From positions 1-5,080 of the forward strand of contig JAGRCC010000156.1 in assembly GCA_020433785.1 (NCBI GenBank): DNA of 5,080 nucleotides. The letters run 5' to 3'. Source of the stretch: Anaerolineae bacterium. GTDB lineage: Bacteria; Chloroflexota; Anaerolineae; 4572-78; J111. The translations under genes and the position numbers were made by a program. The notes below the pieces were generated by a model. That model made no database searches. It was not told the DNA's origin and saw only the letters and a list, made by a program, of their open reading frames with translations. Shown piece after piece: positions 4,922 to 5,080 of this stretch. Numbering within the stretch: position 1 is the stretch's first letter; each line of letters opens with the position of its first letter.

Positions 4922-5077
4922 TGTCATTTCGTAGCGCTAGCGGAGAAATCCCGGTGACAATCCAATGAAAAGTGATTTGGCCGGGAAACTTTGAAGCGAC
5001 AACGTCAAATTTCCCCTCTGAATAGTTCGTTATGGCTATGCCTGAGGGATTTCTCCGCCTTCGGCTGCGAAATGACA
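4922..5077. repeat. Fold-back repeat with inverted REP-like arms
   Basis: The arms at 4922-4952 and 5046-5077 are inverted copies. The outer 10 bases (TGTCATTTCG) and inner 11 bases (GGAGAAATCCC) match perfectly, and the 10-11 bases between them differ. Each arm is itself imperfectly palindromic, with ATTTC paired to GAAAT around a small GC-rich stem (GCCTTCGGC in the right arm). The interior contains a nested inverted repeat, GGGAAACTTTGA (4983-4994) against TCAAATTTCCC (5005-5015), with one bulged base. There is no coding frame inside. The organisation is that of a non-coding dispersed element, BIME-like or a small MITE. The right arm ends three bases from the window edge, so target-site duplication cannot be judged. 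Confidence 0.72.
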
Positions 5078-5080
5078 GGC

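Overview
The window looks like chromosomal DNA of a free-living bacterium with moderately high GC. The taxon is an inference from gene style only. An MmyB-like XRE regulator, a DUF190 protein fused to four CBS domains, a UlaG-like metallo-hydrolase and a fold-back repeat with TGTCATTTCG ends together suggest a Chloroflexota (Anaerolineae-like) genome, but no rRNA or marker gene is present to prove it. There are five well supported protein genes and no tRNA, rRNA, CRISPR array or intact insertion sequence.

Layout. Bases 1-140 are an edge region without a confident gene. Bases 141-974 (-) encode an XRE/MmyB-type regulator. It diverges, across a 114-bp gap holding a perfect 10-bp palindrome, from a 3-hydroxyisobutyrate-dehydrogenase-like oxidoreductase (1089-1892, +), forming a typical regulator-target divergon. 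The oxidoreductase converges tail to tail with a minus-strand operon of fluC/crcB (3200-3586) followed two bases later by a DUF190-4xCBS gene (1920-3197). On the far side of a 530-bp intergenic region is a divergent UlaG-like metallo-beta-lactamase-fold hydrolase (4117-4869, +). The window ends in a fold-back repeat (4922-5077).

The most interesting part is the fluC leader on the minus strand. Reading from about 3922 down to 3587 it holds a TTGACA-17-TACCAT promoter and a fluoride (crcB-type) riboswitch aptamer. Downstream lies a complete set of competing helices, ending in a strong intrinsic terminator with seven U residues. The strand that closes aptamer helix P1 can instead pair with an antiterminator strand, and that strand can in turn pair over 11 contiguous positions with the 5' half of the terminator. 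This predicts a fluoride-ON transcription switch. It should control both the fluoride exporter FluC and the PII-like/CBS protein, linking fluoride resistance to a probable nucleotide-sensing protein. A second perfect hairpin sits between this switch and fluC and is unexplained.
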